From the NCBI RefSeq assembly GCF_037094495.1, contig NZ_CP146612.1, forward strand, positions 930,001-994,000: a DNA stretch of 64,000 nucleotides, read 5' to 3'. Made by a program: the position numbers and the translations under genes. Positions within the stretch are counted from its first letter, which is position 1, and every line of letters begins with the position of its first letter. The notes beneath the pieces were generated by a model. It made no database searches, was not told the DNA's origin, and worked only from the letters and a program-made list of their open reading frames with translations. Positions 17,125 through 27,196 of the stretch are shown piece after piece. This DNA is from Dehalogenimonas sp. W. GTDB lineage: Bacteria; Chloroflexota; Dehalococcoidia; Dehalococcoidales; Dehalococcoidaceae.

Positions 17125-19095
17125 ATGCTCAGTCTGAATAATGTTTCCAAATCTTTCGGCGCCCGCTGTCTGTTCAGCGGCGTCGGCTTTCATATCGGCG
17201 CCCGTGACCGCACGGCTCTTTTAGGGCCGAACGGCGCGGGTAAAACCACGCTGTTTGAAATTATCAGCGGTACCGCATCGGCCGACGGCGGCACTATTAC
17301 CCGGCCTAAGGACATCACCATCGGTTACCTGCGGCAGGAAGTGGACAATCGGTCGCCACGGCCGCTCCTGGAACAGGTAACGGCGGCTGCCGGGCATATA
17401 ACATCATTGGAACATCGCATGAATGTGTTGCAGGAGGAGCTGGGCGAAGCGGATCCGGAAACCGACCGGACGGCGATACTCAATGAACTGGGGGAGCTGC
17501 AACACCGTTTTGAGGCCTACGGTGGCTATGACCTGGAGCAGACAGCCAGAGTGATTCTGACCGGGCTGGGCTTCAAGGAGTCGGATTTTAATAGGCCTTT
17601 GGGTAATTTCAGCGGCGGCTGGCTGATGCGGGCGGAGCTGGGCAAGATGTTATTGCAAAATCCTGATCTGTTGCTGCTGGATGAGCCGACTAATCACCTT
17701 GACCTGGAAACCCAGATGTGGTTTGAGAATTATCTGGCGGCTTATCAGGGGGCGGTGTTGCTGACCTCCCATGATAGGGCATTTCTGAACCGGGTAGTGA
17801 CCCGGGTGGTGGCGCTGGAGAACGGGACGGCGGCGGTTTACCGCGGTAATCACGATGACTATGTCCTGACGCGGCAGCTGGAAATGGAAACATTGGAAGC
17901 GGCGGCGGCCCGGCAGGCAGTTAAGATTGAAAAGGAAACTCAGTTTATTGAACGTTTCCGCGCCAAGGCTACCAAAGCACGGCAGGTGCAGTCCCGCATC
18001 AAGGCATTGGACAAGGTTAAACGGATTGAAGTCCCGCGGCTGGTAAAACGGATTAACTTCAGTTTTCCGGAACCGCCCCGTCCCGGTGAAGAGGTTATCT
18101 GCCTGGAACACCTGCATAAAAGCTACGGTGATAATGTGGTGTATCGCGACCTGAATCTGACGCTGCGGCGGGGCGACAAGGCAGCGATTATCGGGCCGAA
18201 CGGCGCCGGCAAGAGCACTTTGTTGAAGGTGCTGGCCGGGGTGCTGCCTTTTGAAAAGGGCCGGCGGCAACTCGGGTACAACGTGACCAGCGCCTATTAC
18301 GCGCAGCATCAGCTGGAATTGCTGGAGCCCCGGAACACCATGCTGGCGGAGCTATGGCGGGCGGCACCGGATGCGGCGGATCAGAAGTTACGGGCGATAC
18401 TGGGCGGCTTTTTATTCAGCGGCGATGATGCCTTAAAAAAGGTTGAGGTTTTGTCCGGCGGCGAACGGGCGCGGCTGGCGCTGGCCAAGATGCTGACGCA
18501 ACCGGCCAACCTGCTGCTGTTAGACGAACCCACCAACCATCTGGATATTGCTTCCCGGGAGATACTGGCGGACGCGTTGCAGGATTACAACGGTACGCTG
18601 TGTTTTATCACCCATGACCGGACGCTGATCCGTCAGGCGGCCAACCGGATAATTGAGGTCAGGGACGGGCGGGCTGAGGTTTTTCCGGGCACCTATGATG
18701 AATATCTGTACCATCAGGAATCAGCCGGGGCGCCGCAGCCGTCCGGAGTCAAAACAGTCAACGGGCTGACGGTGGTCAAGCCGTCCTCTGGTCAACGTCA
18801 GCGCACCGGGGCGCTCCGCAATGAGTTTAATCGTAAAATTACACCAATCCGGAAACAATTAGACCGGATTGAACAGGATTTGGCGGCTGAAGAAGCCGAC
18901 CTGGCCGTTATTGAAGCTGAGTTTGCCGGGTCTGACTCTTATGGAGATTCCAAAAAGGTGGTGGCCCGGATTGAGCGGCACAAGACGCTTAAAGAGAGCA
19001 TCAAGCGCCGCACGGAGGAATGGGAACGGCTGGCCGCCGAGGAAGAGCAGCTCCGTAATAAGTTAGAGGCTGCGCTGGCGCAGTCTGTTGACTGA
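17125..19095 (+). CDS. ABC-F family ATPase
   Basis: This 656-residue soluble protein has two ABC nucleotide-binding domains and no membrane segment. The first has [10 protein letters not shown] near residue 34, signature FSGGW and [12 protein letters not shown]; the second has [10 protein letters not shown] near residue 355, signature LSGGERARL and [11 protein letters not shown]. An ABC-F linker rich in charged residues lies between, and a coiled-coil C-terminal domain (about 560-656) resembles Uup/YfmR/YdiF. ABC-F proteins act on stalled or antibiotic-bound ribosomes. The first signature, [11 protein letters not shown], is the usual ABC-F variant. It is monocistronic. Confidence 0.93.
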   Translation: MLSLNNVSKSFGARCLFSGVGFHIGARDRTALLGPNGAGKTTLFEIISGTASADGGTITRPKDITIGYLRQEVDNRSPRPLLEQVTAAAGHITSLEHRMNVLQEELGEADPETDRTAILNELGELQHRFEAYGGYDLEQTARVILTGLGFKESDFNRPLGNFSGGWLMRAELGKMLLQNPDLLLLDEPTNHLDLETQMWFENYLAAYQGAVLLTSHDRAFLNRVVTRVVALENGTAAVYRGNHDDYVLTRQLEMETLEAAAARQAVKIEKETQFIERFRAKATKARQVQSRIKALDKVKRIEVPRLVKRINFSFPEPPRPGEEVICLEHLHKSYGDNVVYRDLNLTLRRGDKAAIIGPNGAGKSTLLKVLAGVLPFEKGRRQLGYNVTSAYYAQHQLELLEPRNTMLAELWRAAPDAADQKLRAILGGFLFSGDDALKKVEVLSGGERARLALAKMLTQPANLLLLDEPTNHLDIASREILADALQDYNGTLCFITHDRTLIRQAANRIIEVRDGRAEVFPGTYDEYLYHQESAGAPQPSGVKTVNGLTVVKPSSGQRQRTGALRNEFNRKITPIRKQLDRIEQDLAAEEADLAVIEAEFAGSDSYGDSKKVVARIERHKTLKESIKRRTEEWERLAAEEEQLRNKLEAALAQSVD

Positions 19096-19109
19096 CTTAC
19101 CGCGAAGTG

Positions 19110-19943
19110 TCAATTTGGATGATCTACACTTACCAGCTCTATCTCAAAAAGCCACGGCCAAAGTTTCCCGGTGACGAACAACCGGTCACCGGCGGCGTCA
19201 TAGGCAATACCGTTCAATATGTCTACGGGATTATTACCCTTTAATTCAGCTGTGAGCAGTCCGGTCAGGTCAATCCAGCCGGTAACGCGTCCGTCGGTCG
19301 GGTCTATGACGGCAATCCTGTCGGTCTGCCAGACGTTGGCATAAATCCGGCCGTTGACGTATTCCAGTTCATTCAACTGCGCAACCGGTGTTTCAGCATC
19401 GTGTACTGAAACGCTGCCGGTGATGGTAAATGTCTTCGGGTCCAGAAAATATAAGGTGGCGGTACCGTCGCTCATAATCAGCCGGCTGCCGTCATGAGTC
19501 AGCCCCCAACCTTCGGTGACATAACTGAAACTTTGCGTTACTTCAAAATTGTCCCGCTGGTAGACAAAGCCGGTGTTTGATTGCCAGGTCAGTTGTATGA
19601 GCGAATCCTGCCATAAAGCCAACCCTTCACTGAAGTAACCTGGGGCCAGTGTTAATGTCTGCGTGACCTGCCCGGTAACCAAGTCAACTTTGCGGAGTGA
19701 AGAATGGCCGAATAACCCGGTGCTCTCGTATAATATGCCATTGTCATAAACCAACCCCTGGGTGAAAGCTCCGGGATCATGAGGGTAGGTGTTGATGACC
19801 CGATAGGTGTAGTTGACGACTGAAGGCTGGTTGATACCAGGCGGGGTATTCGGAGCGCAGGCCGCCGGTGTGGTGACGATGACGGCCGCCAACAGTAATT
19901 GCAGCAACCATTTTATTGAACGGCGGGGTGTCGGCGGGGGCAT
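19110..19943 (-). CDS. Glutaminyl-peptide cyclotransferase-like lipoprotein
   Basis: This 277-residue protein matches the plant/bacterial type glutamine cyclotransferase family, a five-bladed beta-propeller that turns N-terminal glutamine into pyroglutamate. Family-typical stretches are PHDPGAFTQGLVYDNGILYESTGLFGHS in part, TEGWGLTHDG, LNELEYVNGRIYANVW and LNGIAYD. The N-terminus is a signal peptide ending in a cysteine after TTPAAC, so it may be a lipoprotein outside the membrane. It converges with the ABC-F gene, 14 nt apart. Its target is unknown. Confidence 0.88.
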   Translation of the reverse strand: MPPPTPRRSIKWLLQLLLAAVIVTTPAACAPNTPPGINQPSVVNYTYRVINTYPHDPGAFTQGLVYDNGILYESTGLFGHSSLRKVDLVTGQVTQTLTLAPGYFSEGLALWQDSLIQLTWQSNTGFVYQRDNFEVTQSFSYVTEGWGLTHDGSRLIMSDGTATLYFLDPKTFTITGSVSVHDAETPVAQLNELEYVNGRIYANVWQTDRIAVIDPTDGRVTGWIDLTGLLTAELKGNNPVDILNGIAYDAAGDRLFVTGKLWPWLFEIELVSVDHPN

Positions 19944-20023
19944 ATATTGCTTTCAGGTTCAAAAATATTCATCTAATCATACTCCCGCGGAACGGGAGCC
20001 GTAAATCAGACCTATACAGCAAC

Positions 20024-20066
20024 TTGACCTATATCATGTTTGTTCCGGGCATTTTAGAATTATACT
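20024..20066 (+). promoter_or_regulatory. FNR/DNR-like box and -10 upstream of hcp
   Basis: TTGAC-CTAT-ATCAT at 20024-20037 matches the FNR/CRP-family pattern TTGAT-N4-ATCAA at 8 of 10 arm positions. A TATACT -10 box lies at 20061-20066. The implied start near 20072 puts the centre of the box at about -41.5, the usual class II activator position. Control by an NO- or redox-responsive Crp/Fnr protein is inference. Confidence 0.55.
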
Positions 20067-20119
20067 GGCTAAGTCGCGTTCCATGGGGACGTGAAAAAAT
20101 TATAAAGGGAGTTTTTCTA

Positions 20120-21685
20120 TTGAGCGACATGTTTTGTTTTCAGTGCGAGCAGGCAGTGGGCGGCAAGGGCTGCACCAAAGTGGGTGCCTGCGGTAAATCC
20201 GCAACTACTGCCGGCAAGCAGGATGAACTGACGGCGGCATTGGTTGACCTGGCGCTGGCGGTTGGGGATAAGACGCCTGAGGTGAGTACTGACAGTCTGG
20301 TTATGCGCGGACTGTTTGCCACGGTAACCAATGTTAATTTTGATGATTCGCGGCTGGATGAGCTTCTGGCTCAGGTGCGGGCTGAAACCCGCCGGCTGGG
20401 CGGCGGGCAAGATTTTGACGCGGCAGGATTGTGGCAGGGTGATGCCGACATCGTTTCGCTGCGTTCCACGCTGCTGTTTGGGCTGCGGGGTATGGCGGCT
20501 TATGCCTGGCATGCCTTTGTGCTGGGGAAAACAGATGCGGCGGTGACGGCGTGGCTGTATAAAGGACTGCGGGAAATGGCGGCGGAGCATACGGTTGCCG
20601 AGTGGCTGGGCCTGCTGATGGAATTCGGTCTGGTGAACCTGAAGTGTATGGAACTGCTGGATGGGGCCAATACCGGCGCCTTCGGTCACCCGGTACCGAC
20701 CAAAGTCAGCACCGTTATTGAACCGGGCCCGTTCATCATTATCAGCGGTCACGACCTTTTGGACTTGAAAGAACTGCTGGAGCAGACTGAGGGCCGGGGA
20801 GTAAATGTCTATACCCACGGTGAAATGCTGCCGGCTCACGCCTATCCGGGATTAAAGAAGTACAGTAATCTAAAGGGCAATTTTGGTACCGCCTGGCAGA
20901 ATCAACAGAAGGAATTTGACGCAGTTCCCGGTGCGGTGGTGTTCAATACCAACTGTCTGATGCCGCCGAAGCCGTCTTACGCGGATCGGGTGTTTACCTC
21001 TGCCGTGGTGGCCTATCCCGGACTGGTTCATTTGCCGGCAACCGACGGTCGGATTGACTATACGCCGGCGATTGAAAAAGCGCTGGCGCTGGGCGGTTAT
21101 CAGGAATCCTGTGAACTGACCGGAATCAACGGCGGTAAGGAACTAACCACTGGTTTCGGCCGGGACGCGGTCATGGGCGTAGCCGGTGCCGTCATTGATG
21201 CAGTGAAAAGCGGTGCCGTTAAGCATTTCCTGCTGGTGGGCGGTTGTGATGGTGCCCGTCCCGGACGTAATTACTACACTGAACTGGTGGAAAAGTCTCC
21301 GGCGGACACGGTCATTCTGACGCTGGCCTGCGGCAAATATCGCTTCAACGACCTTGATTTGGGCACCGTGGGCGGGCTGCCGCGGCTGCTGGATATCGGG
21401 CAGTGCAACGACGCTTATTCAGCCATTAAGATTGCCCTGGCTCTGGCGGACGCCTTTGAGTGCGGCGTGAATGACCTGCCCCTGTCGCTGGTGCTGTCAT
21501 GGTACGAACAGAAGGCGGTTTGTATTCTATTGACGCTGCTGGCGCTGGGCATCAAGAACATCCGCATCGGGCCGACCCTGCCGGCTTTCATTTCCCCCAA
21601 TGTACTGGGAGTGTTGGTGGAGCAGTTCGGGCTGACCCCGGTGGGTACGCCTGAGGCTGATCTGGCAGCGATACTGGCAAAATAA
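20120..21685 (+). CDS. hcp: Hybrid-cluster protein (hydroxylamine reductase / NO reductase)
   Basis: This 521-residue prismane protein has the N-terminal cluster motif C-x2-C-x8-C-x5-C beginning CFQCEQ, typical of the class found in strict anaerobes. The hybrid-cluster ligands are visible in YTHGEMLPAH, FNTNCLMPP, VGGCDGARPGR, LACGKYRFN and GQCNDAYS. The reaction attributed to the family is reduction of hydroxylamine or nitric oxide, protecting against nitrosative stress. The start is the TTG at 20120, 8 nt after AAGGGAG; the frame itself is open back to 19916. An FNR-like site lies upstream and a 13-bp terminator follows. Confidence 0.95.
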   Translation: MSDMFCFQCEQAVGGKGCTKVGACGKSATTAGKQDELTAALVDLALAVGDKTPEVSTDSLVMRGLFATVTNVNFDDSRLDELLAQVRAETRRLGGGQDFDAAGLWQGDADIVSLRSTLLFGLRGMAAYAWHAFVLGKTDAAVTAWLYKGLREMAAEHTVAEWLGLLMEFGLVNLKCMELLDGANTGAFGHPVPTKVSTVIEPGPFIIISGHDLLDLKELLEQTEGRGVNVYTHGEMLPAHAYPGLKKYSNLKGNFGTAWQNQQKEFDAVPGAVVFNTNCLMPPKPSYADRVFTSAVVAYPGLVHLPATDGRIDYTPAIEKALALGGYQESCELTGINGGKELTTGFGRDAVMGVAGAVIDAVKSGAVKHFLLVGGCDGARPGRNYYTELVEKSPADTVILTLACGKYRFNDLDLGTVGGLPRLLDIGQCNDAYSAIKIALALADAFECGVNDLPLSLVLSWYEQKAVCILLTLLALGIKNIRIGPTLPAFISPNVLGVLVEQFGLTPVGTPEADLAAILAK

Positions 21686-21713
21686 TAATTATTTGGTTAG
21701 AAACATGACAGGG

Positions 21714-21742
21714 AAGCGGGCACCCCACTGGGGTGCCCGCTT
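21714..21742 (+). terminator. Terminator hairpin between hcp and usp
   Basis: AAGCGGGCACCCC (21714-21726) pairs perfectly with GGGGTGCCCGCTT (21730-21742) around a 3-nt loop. It lies between convergent genes and could stop transcription from both sides. Confidence 0.75.
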
Positions 21743-21770
21743 GGCCGTTAGTATTAATCAGTAAAACAGG

Positions 21771-22760
21771 TTATTCCGTGCCGGGTGGCTGCGGTTTTTC
21801 CGGCCGGAGCAACAGGACAGAAGCCTCCACCGTGCGCAGTATCCGGTCGGCAGTGCTACCCATGAGGTAGCGACCGATGCCGGTGCGGGCGTGGCAGGCC
21901 ATGACAATCATGGCGGCACAGGTATCTGTGGTGTAAGCGGCTATTTCTTCCTCCGGCTTACCGGCGCGTACCTGATGGTTGACGGTAACGCCGGCGGCTT
22001 CCAGTGTGGCCCCGGATTGCTTCAGGTAAGCGGCGGCCTGTTCAAAATAAAGTTCCGCTTTATCGCCGGCTTTACACCAGGCAGGGTCAACCACGTTCTC
22101 CAGGAATGTCTGGCTGGGTTCGTCAGTGGTGGCGACGCGGCGCTCCGGGGCGACATGAACCAGATTGACGGTCATGCCCTGACCGGACATTTTGGCTGCC
22201 ATATCCTCAACCACCCGTAAGGCGGATTCCGCCATGGCCGAACCGTCCAGCGGGACAACGATATTGCGGCAGATCTGACTTGGGGTTTTGGCGGCCTCAC
22301 CATCCGGCCTGACCAGGAGTACCGGCATACCACAGCCATGGACGATGGCATCAGCCACACTGGATAAGGCCACCCGGCGCAAGCCCGAATAACCGTGAGT
22401 GGCCATTATGATGATGGAAGCGCCATGAGCGGCGGCGGCACCGATGATTTCTGAGGTAGGGTGCCCCAAGTCTTTGCTCGGAGTATCTTCCTCAATCAGG
22501 TCTTCTTCCTCAATTTCCGGCACCAGTAACGGCGTGACCGTCACATCCGGTCCGCCGCCGTCCAGTATGCGTGTTTGGAGATCGGCAGCGCGGGAGTTCA
22601 GGTAGCAACGGAAGAGGTTTTCATACTGGTCGGCGCCGGATTCCAGGACACTGACAAGGATAACCTGTGAACCCATGCGGCCGGCCATTTCCTCGGCACA
22701 AGGCAGGGCGACCTCGGCCAGTGTTGAACCGTCCAGCGGTACCAGTATTCTTCTGAACAT
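21771..22760 (-). CDS. Tandem-domain universal stress protein
   Basis: This 329-residue cytoplasmic protein is two UspA domains in a row. Each begins with the family pattern of a strand followed by VPLDGS (FRRILVPLDGSTLAE at the start and RNIVVPLDGSAMAES near 165) and ends with an ATP-binding-like glycine segment, such as ATHGYSGLRRVALSS in the first half and ACHARTGIGRYLMGS in the second (G-x2-G-x9-G-S/T type). Such proteins bind ATP and help survival under stress, without a known single reaction. It is monocistronic and lies just downstream of dnaK on the same strand. Confidence 0.93.
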   Translation of the reverse strand: MFRRILVPLDGSTLAEVALPCAEEMAGRMGSQVILVSVLESGADQYENLFRCYLNSRAADLQTRILDGGGPDVTVTPLLVPEIEEEDLIEEDTPSKDLGHPTSEIIGAAAAHGASIIIMATHGYSGLRRVALSSVADAIVHGCGMPVLLVRPDGEAAKTPSQICRNIVVPLDGSAMAESALRVVEDMAAKMSGQGMTVNLVHVAPERRVATTDEPSQTFLENVVDPAWCKAGDKAELYFEQAAAYLKQSGATLEAAGVTVNHQVRAGKPEEEIAAYTTDTCAAMIVMACHARTGIGRYLMGSTADRILRTVEASVLLLRPEKPQPPGTE

Positions 22761-22878
22761 GGCCTTACCCTCCTTTACCCATTATTGACTAAATACCCAT
22801 ATATAATAATAGCACGGCGGTAAAGATCTCCTGGCAATCAGCTGCAAGGAGTAAAGGTTTTTGGCGGTGTTTTGATAG

Positions 22879-22911
22879 AAGAAGGGAGGGGCAACGTACC
22901 CCTCCCTTCTT
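22879..22911 (-). terminator. Terminator of the hrcA-grpE-dnaK operon
   Basis: AAGAAGGGAGGGG (22879-22891) pairs perfectly with CCCCTCCCTTCTT (22899-22911) around a 7-nt loop, 20 nt after the dnaK stop. Read leftwards it is followed by a pyrimidine-rich TTCTTCTAT tract. Confidence 0.85.
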
Positions 22912-22931
22912 TTGGAATCACTTAAGCGTGA

Positions 22932-24854
22932 TTAGACCTCGCGGAATTCACCCTCTACGGTGCCGTCGTCTTTGGGCGTTTCCCCGCCCTCAGCGGGTCC
23001 CTCGGCACCTTCAGCCCCAGGCTGCTGCTGCTGGGCCTGCTGACTGTAGACCGCGTTACCCATTTTCTGCATTGACTGATTGAGTTCCTCAATGGCGGCT
23101 TTGAGCGCCGGGGTGTCGGAGCCCTGAAGCGCCTGTTTTACGGCCTCAATCTTGCCGGTAACCTCGGTGGCTAACTCTTCCGGTACCTTGTCTTTGTTAT
23201 CATTAAGCATTTTCTCGGACTGGTAGGCCAGGGTATCACCCTGGTTCTTGGCTTCAGCCAGTTCCTTGCGGGCGGTATCTTCGGCGGCGTGGGCCTCGGC
23301 GTCCTTTTGCATCTTCGCCACTTCTTCCTTGGACAAGCCGGAGGAGGAGGTGATGGTAATCTTCTGTTCTTTGCCGGTGCCCTTGTCCTGAGCGCGGACG
23401 GAGAGAATACCGTTGGCATCAATATCAAAGGTAACTTCAACCTGCGGCAGGCCGCGGGGGGCCGGCAGAATGCCGTCCAGCATGAAGCGGCCCAGGGTGC
23501 GGTTATCGGCAGCCATCGGGCGCTCACCCTGCAGGACATGAATCTCAACGCTGGGCTGGTTGTCCGCGGCTGTGGAGAAGACCTGACTTTTGCTGGTCGG
23601 GATGGTGGTGTTGCGCGGAATCAGGGGCGTAGCCACACCGCCCAGGGTCTCAATACCCAATGTCAGCGGGGACACATCCAATAGAAGTACATCAGAAACA
23701 TCACCCTTGATAACGCCGGCCTGGATAGCGGCGCCGATAGCGACGACTTCATCCGGGTTAACGCTCATATTGGGTTCCTTGCCGAAGAACTCCTTAACCT
23801 TGGCGCGTACCAGCGGCATACGGGTCTGTCCGCCGACCAGAATGACCTCATCAATCTGGGCCGCTGTCTTGCCGGCGTCGGTCAGCGCCTGGCGGGAGGG
23901 GCCGATGGTCTTTTCCACCAGGTCGGCTACCAACTGCTCCAGCTTGGAACGGGTCAGAGTGATATTCAGATGCTTGGGGCCGGAAGCATCTGCGGTGATA
24001 AAGGGCAGATTGACCTCGGTCTGCTGGACAGAGGAAAGCTCAACCTTGGATTTTTCTGCAGCTTCCTTGAGGCGCTGCATGGCTGTCTTATCCTTGGACA
24101 GGTCAATGCCCTGGTCTTTCTTGTATTCGGCTACCAGCCAGTCAATGATTTTCTGATCAAAGTCATCGCCGCCCAGGTGGGTGTCGCCGTTAGTGGATTT
24201 TACCTGGAAAGTGCCGTCACCCAGTTCCAGAATGGAGATGTCAAAGGTACCGCCACCCAGATCATAGACCGCGACTGTTTCCTCCTTTTTCTTGTCCAGA
24301 CCGTAGGCCAGAGCGGCGGCGGTGGGTTCATTGACGATACGCAGGACGTTCAGACCGGCAATCTGCCCGGCATCCTTGGTGGCCTGACGCTGCGCGTCAT
24401 TGAAATAGGCCGGAACGGTGATGACCGCCTCGGTGACCTTGTCGCCCAGGAAGGCTTCGGCGTCCGCCTTGAGTTTTTGTAAAATCATGGCCGAAATTTC
24501 CGGCGGGGAATATTCCTTGCCGCCGAGAGCGACTTTGACCTCATTATTAGCGCCCTTGGTGACCTTGTAAGGCTTGCGCTTGGCGTCATCTTCTACCGGA
24601 AGTTCACGCCCGGCGGGTTCACCCCAGGTGCGGCCCATGAAACGCTTGATGGAATAGATGGTGTTATCCGGATTCAATACCGCCTGGTTCTTGGCCTGAC
24701 GACCGACCAGTCGTTCGCCATTCTTGTTGACGGCCACGACCGATGGCACCAGACTGCCGCCTTCGGCTGAAGGGATAACTACCGGTTCGCCGGCTTGAAT
24801 AACGGCGACCTCTGAATTAGTGGTACCCAGATCAATGCCTACTACTCTACCCAT
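22932..24854 (-). CDS. dnaK: Molecular chaperone DnaK (Hsp70)
   Basis: This 640-residue Hsp70 has the ATPase domain ([13 protein letters not shown] at the start, [26 protein letters not shown]) and the substrate-binding domain ([14 protein letters not shown]). It ends in a glutamine- and glycine-rich lid tail terminating in [12 protein letters not shown], a form of the usual EEVD-like end. It refolds client proteins with DnaJ and GrpE. It is the last gene of the CIRCE-controlled operon; dnaJ is not in this operon. Length is normal for the family. Confidence 0.99.
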   Translation of the reverse strand: MGRVVGIDLGTTNSEVAVIQAGEPVVIPSAEGGSLVPSVVAVNKNGERLVGRQAKNQAVLNPDNTIYSIKRFMGRTWGEPAGRELPVEDDAKRKPYKVTKGANNEVKVALGGKEYSPPEISAMILQKLKADAEAFLGDKVTEAVITVPAYFNDAQRQATKDAGQIAGLNVLRIVNEPTAAALAYGLDKKKEETVAVYDLGGGTFDISILELGDGTFQVKSTNGDTHLGGDDFDQKIIDWLVAEYKKDQGIDLSKDKTAMQRLKEAAEKSKVELSSVQQTEVNLPFITADASGPKHLNITLTRSKLEQLVADLVEKTIGPSRQALTDAGKTAAQIDEVILVGGQTRMPLVRAKVKEFFGKEPNMSVNPDEVVAIGAAIQAGVIKGDVSDVLLLDVSPLTLGIETLGGVATPLIPRNTTIPTSKSQVFSTAADNQPSVEIHVLQGERPMAADNRTLGRFMLDGILPAPRGLPQVEVTFDIDANGILSVRAQDKGTGKEQKITITSSSGLSKEEVAKMQKDAEAHAAEDTARKELAEAKNQGDTLAYQSEKMLNDNKDKVPEELATEVTGKIEAVKQALQGSDTPALKAAIEELNQSMQKMGNAVYSQQAQQQQPGAEGAEGPAEGGETPKDDGTVEGEFREV

Positions 24855-24928
24855 GGTTTGGAATCCTCCTTATTAAGTACGATTTGATTATACAACGGTA
24901 AAACGCTTAGTCAATAACAGTGAATCAG

Positions 24929-25447
24929 CTATTCGGTGATGTCCTCGCAGGCCACTTTGACCTGAGCCTGGCGCAACACCTTGTCCTTGTACATGTAACC
25001 GGTGGAAAGTTCATCAACGATGATGCCTTCTTCGCCCGGACAGCGGAGCACAGCTTCGTGAAAGGCCGGGTCAAAAGGCTGGCCGACGGTATTCATCGGG
25101 GTAACGCCTTCCTTTTCCAGCAGGGTGCGGAACTTTTTCTCAATTAACTGCATGCCCTGCACCCAGGAATTATCCGCCTGTTCCGGGGGGACGGCGGCCA
25201 GGGCACGGGAAAGGTCATCCAGCACCGGCAGGATGGATAGATAGGCCAGGCTCTTGCCGAAGCCGACCGATTCGGTCTTTTCCTGATCAGTGCGGCGCTT
25301 GTAATTAATGAAATCCGCCTGAGCACGTTTGAAGTTATTGAGGTTTTCCTCAGCACGGCTTTTTTCCTGTTCCAGCGCGGTATTCAGGTTTTCAAACTCT
25401 GCCTGAAGCGATTGCTCGTCGGAGCCTTCCGAATGTCTTTTTGTCAT
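24929..25447 (-). CDS. grpE: Nucleotide exchange factor GrpE
   Basis: This 172-residue protein has the GrpE layout: an N-terminal long coiled coil (about 10-60, FENLNTALEQEKSRAEENLNNF in part) and a C-terminal beta domain containing GVTPMNTVGQPFDPAFHEAV and GYMYKDKVLRQAQVKV. It releases ADP from DnaK. It is encoded between hrcA and dnaK, 74 nt before dnaK, so all three should be made from the CIRCE-regulated transcript. Confidence 0.98.
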   Translation of the reverse strand: MTKRHSEGSDEQSLQAEFENLNTALEQEKSRAEENLNNFKRAQADFINYKRRTDQEKTESVGFGKSLAYLSILPVLDDLSRALAAVPPEQADNSWVQGMQLIEKKFRTLLEKEGVTPMNTVGQPFDPAFHEAVLRCPGEEGIIVDELSTGYMYKDKVLRQAQVKVACEDITE

Positions 25448-25490
25448 CAGTTTCCCCTTGTGTTAGAAAATTAGCTTGCGACGCCGGGGC

Positions 25491-26537
25491 TCAGACCTGA
25501 TTTTCGTCAGCGACGGCACCGGGGTCGCGGCCGTAAAGTTCGGCGACCAGGGCGCTCATTACCAGCGATAGATAACGCACCGCGGCGATGGTTTTTTCAT
25601 AGTTCATCCGGGTTGGGCCGATTACTCCCAGCATGCCGCGGGCCTCGTCGGCCAGCCCGAAGCTGCCCAGTACCACCGAGTAATCCCTGATGCTTTCCTC
25701 CCGGTTTTCCTGGCCGATGAAGACCTTGATATCTTCGTCAAATTCCTCTTCCGCCAGCATCCGGCCCAGGCGGCGTTTCTCCACCAGTTCCATCAGTGAC
25801 TGGGCACGCTGGCTCTTGGCGAATTCCGGCTGTTCCAGGAGGTAGTTTAAACCTTCCAGGTAGGGTTCTTCGTTACGTTGCTCATCCTCGCCCTGTAACA
25901 TCCTGACGACCGCTTCACGGACCTTTTTCTCGGTTTCGCTGAGGCAGAGGTTGTGCTGTTCAACCTTGCTCTTGCTCAGGCCATCGTAAGCCTCATTCAA
26001 TTTACCAGATATAGTGTTGAGCTCAAACTGACTGATGGGGGCGTCAAAACTGACCAACTGCTGGCGTACCCGGGCACCGCGCATGATGAGCACCGCCAGC
26101 ACCAGGCTTTCCTGCAGTGTGACCAGTTCCAAGTGATGGTATCGGGCGCTGGTCTGTTTGGGCTGGGTAACCACGGCTACATTATGAGCCCGCTGGGAAA
26201 CCAGTCCGGCCGCCAGTGAAAGCCAGTTTTCCATCTCTTTTTCCACTTGATGGAAGAGATGATTGATCAGCGTTTGTTCCGCAACGGGCAGTCGTACATT
26301 TTTAATGCTCTCAACAAAGTAACGGTAGCCTTTATCCGAAGGTATGCTGCCGGCGGAATGATGGGGTTTGACGATATACCCCTCTTCCTCCAGGCGCCCC
26401 ATCTCATTCCTGACCGTGGCGGAACAGACATCCAGGCCGCATTCGGAGATAACAGCCGAAGACGACACCGGTGCGGCACTGCTCACATACTGGCGGATTA
26501 TACTGGAGAGTATTGTCTCAGAGCGTTGACTGAGCAT
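25491..26537 (-). CDS. hrcA: Heat-inducible transcription repressor HrcA
   Basis: This 348-residue repressor begins with a winged helix (LSSIIRQYVSSAAPVSSSAV and SATVRNEMGRLEEEGYIVKPHHSAGSIPS in pieces) and continues with the GAF-like dimerisation domain, ending with IGPTRMNYEKTIAAVRYLS. HrcA binds CIRCE and is kept active by GroEL in known systems. A matching CIRCE site lies 17 nt upstream of its start, so the operon is expected to be self-repressed and heat inducible. Confidence 0.98.
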   Translation of the reverse strand: MLSQRSETILSSIIRQYVSSAAPVSSSAVISECGLDVCSATVRNEMGRLEEEGYIVKPHHSAGSIPSDKGYRYFVESIKNVRLPVAEQTLINHLFHQVEKEMENWLSLAAGLVSQRAHNVAVVTQPKQTSARYHHLELVTLQESLVLAVLIMRGARVRQQLVSFDAPISQFELNTISGKLNEAYDGLSKSKVEQHNLCLSETEKKVREAVVRMLQGEDEQRNEEPYLEGLNYLLEQPEFAKSQRAQSLMELVEKRRLGRMLAEEEFDEDIKVFIGQENREESIRDYSVVLGSFGLADEARGMLGVIGPTRMNYEKTIAAVRYLSLVMSALVAELYGRDPGAVADENQV

Positions 26538-26553
26538 AGATTTTATACCTGTT

Positions 26554-26580
26554 TAGCACTCTAACTGCTTGATTGCTAAT
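26554..26580 (-). promoter_or_regulatory. CIRCE operator
   Basis: TTAGCACTC-N9-GATTGCTAA matches the consensus TTAGCACTC-N9-GAGTGCTAA with one mismatch in the right arm. It lies immediately upstream of hrcA. Confidence 0.95.
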
Positions 26581-26681
26581 GTTGTTAATTTAACACCATT
26601 AAGGTGATTTTGTCAAGGTTTGGAGCCGGATTTTACCGGGCGGTGTCTCAATAATGATGGTTTTAATTGGACGGCGGGGGT

Positions 26682-26687
26682 TATAAT
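26682..26687 (+). promoter_or_regulatory. -10 box 6 nt before a start codon (leaderless)
   Basis: TATAAT is followed by six bases and then the ATG at 26694. Transcription would begin at or next to the start codon. No good -35 box is visible. Confidence 0.45.
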
Positions 26688-26693
26688 GGATGT

Positions 26694-27143
26694 ATGAATA
26701 AGGCACAATTACTGATTATTATGCTGGTTCTGGGGCTGGCAGCGGCCGGATGCCAGGCGGCGGTTCAGTCACAAGCCCCGACCACTGATGGTGCGACCAA
26801 TGACTATATCTCCGCGGTTCAGGCTATCGGTCTGGCCGAAAAGCTGATGCCTGAGGGTTATCTTGATCAGTTCACCTTAACCGCTGAACAAACCGGCGAT
26901 GTCTGGAAAGTGAAGGCGGCGTTGTACCGCAACGTCCTGGTCGCTGAGGAGTTGGATTGGCCTGCCGGGGAGACCAGTTATTTAAATTATGGTCTGTTGC
27001 CGGAGGGGGAAGTCCGGATGCTGGTTGTGGAACTTGATGCCGCATCCGGTGAGGTTCGGCATCTGACAGCCTCGGATTCCCTATCCATGCCGGAGGGCGA
27101 CCTCCCGAACGCCGTGTCACCGGCCTGCGGCGGCTGTGAATAG
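26694..27143 (+). CDS. Hypothetical lipoprotein
   Basis: This 149-residue protein starts with a lipoprotein signal peptide: MNKAQLLIIMLVLGLAAAG then cysteine, with the lipobox AAGC. The mature part is about 130 residues and resembles a small periplasm-side globular domain with no motif I recognise; it ends in a cysteine-containing CGGCE tail. The ATG at 26694 follows a TATAAT box by six bases, so the message is probably leaderless. The prolipoprotein transferase gene lgt lies 1.3 kb downstream on the other strand. Confidence 0.75.
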   Translation: MNKAQLLIIMLVLGLAAAGCQAAVQSQAPTTDGATNDYISAVQAIGLAEKLMPEGYLDQFTLTAEQTGDVWKVKAALYRNVLVAEELDWPAGETSYLNYGLLPEGEVRMLVVELDAASGEVRHLTASDSLSMPEGDLPNAVSPACGGCE

Positions 27144-27161
27144 AGTTTGCCGGGAAGAGCT

Positions 27162-27190
27162 TTGACCGTTCAGTCCGGCCTTGTTATAAT
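27162..27190 (+). promoter_or_regulatory. Sigma-70 promoter for a leaderless gene
   Basis: TTGACC (27162-27167) and TATAAT (27185-27190) are exactly 17 bp apart. The ATG at 27197 begins 6 nt after the -10 box, so transcription should begin at the start codon. Confidence 0.8.
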
Positions 27191-27196
27191 CGCGCC

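Noticed and set aside
23590-24156. 188-codon frame antisense to dnaK
   Set aside because: It is a shadow of the highly codon-biased dnaK gene with no ribosome binding site.
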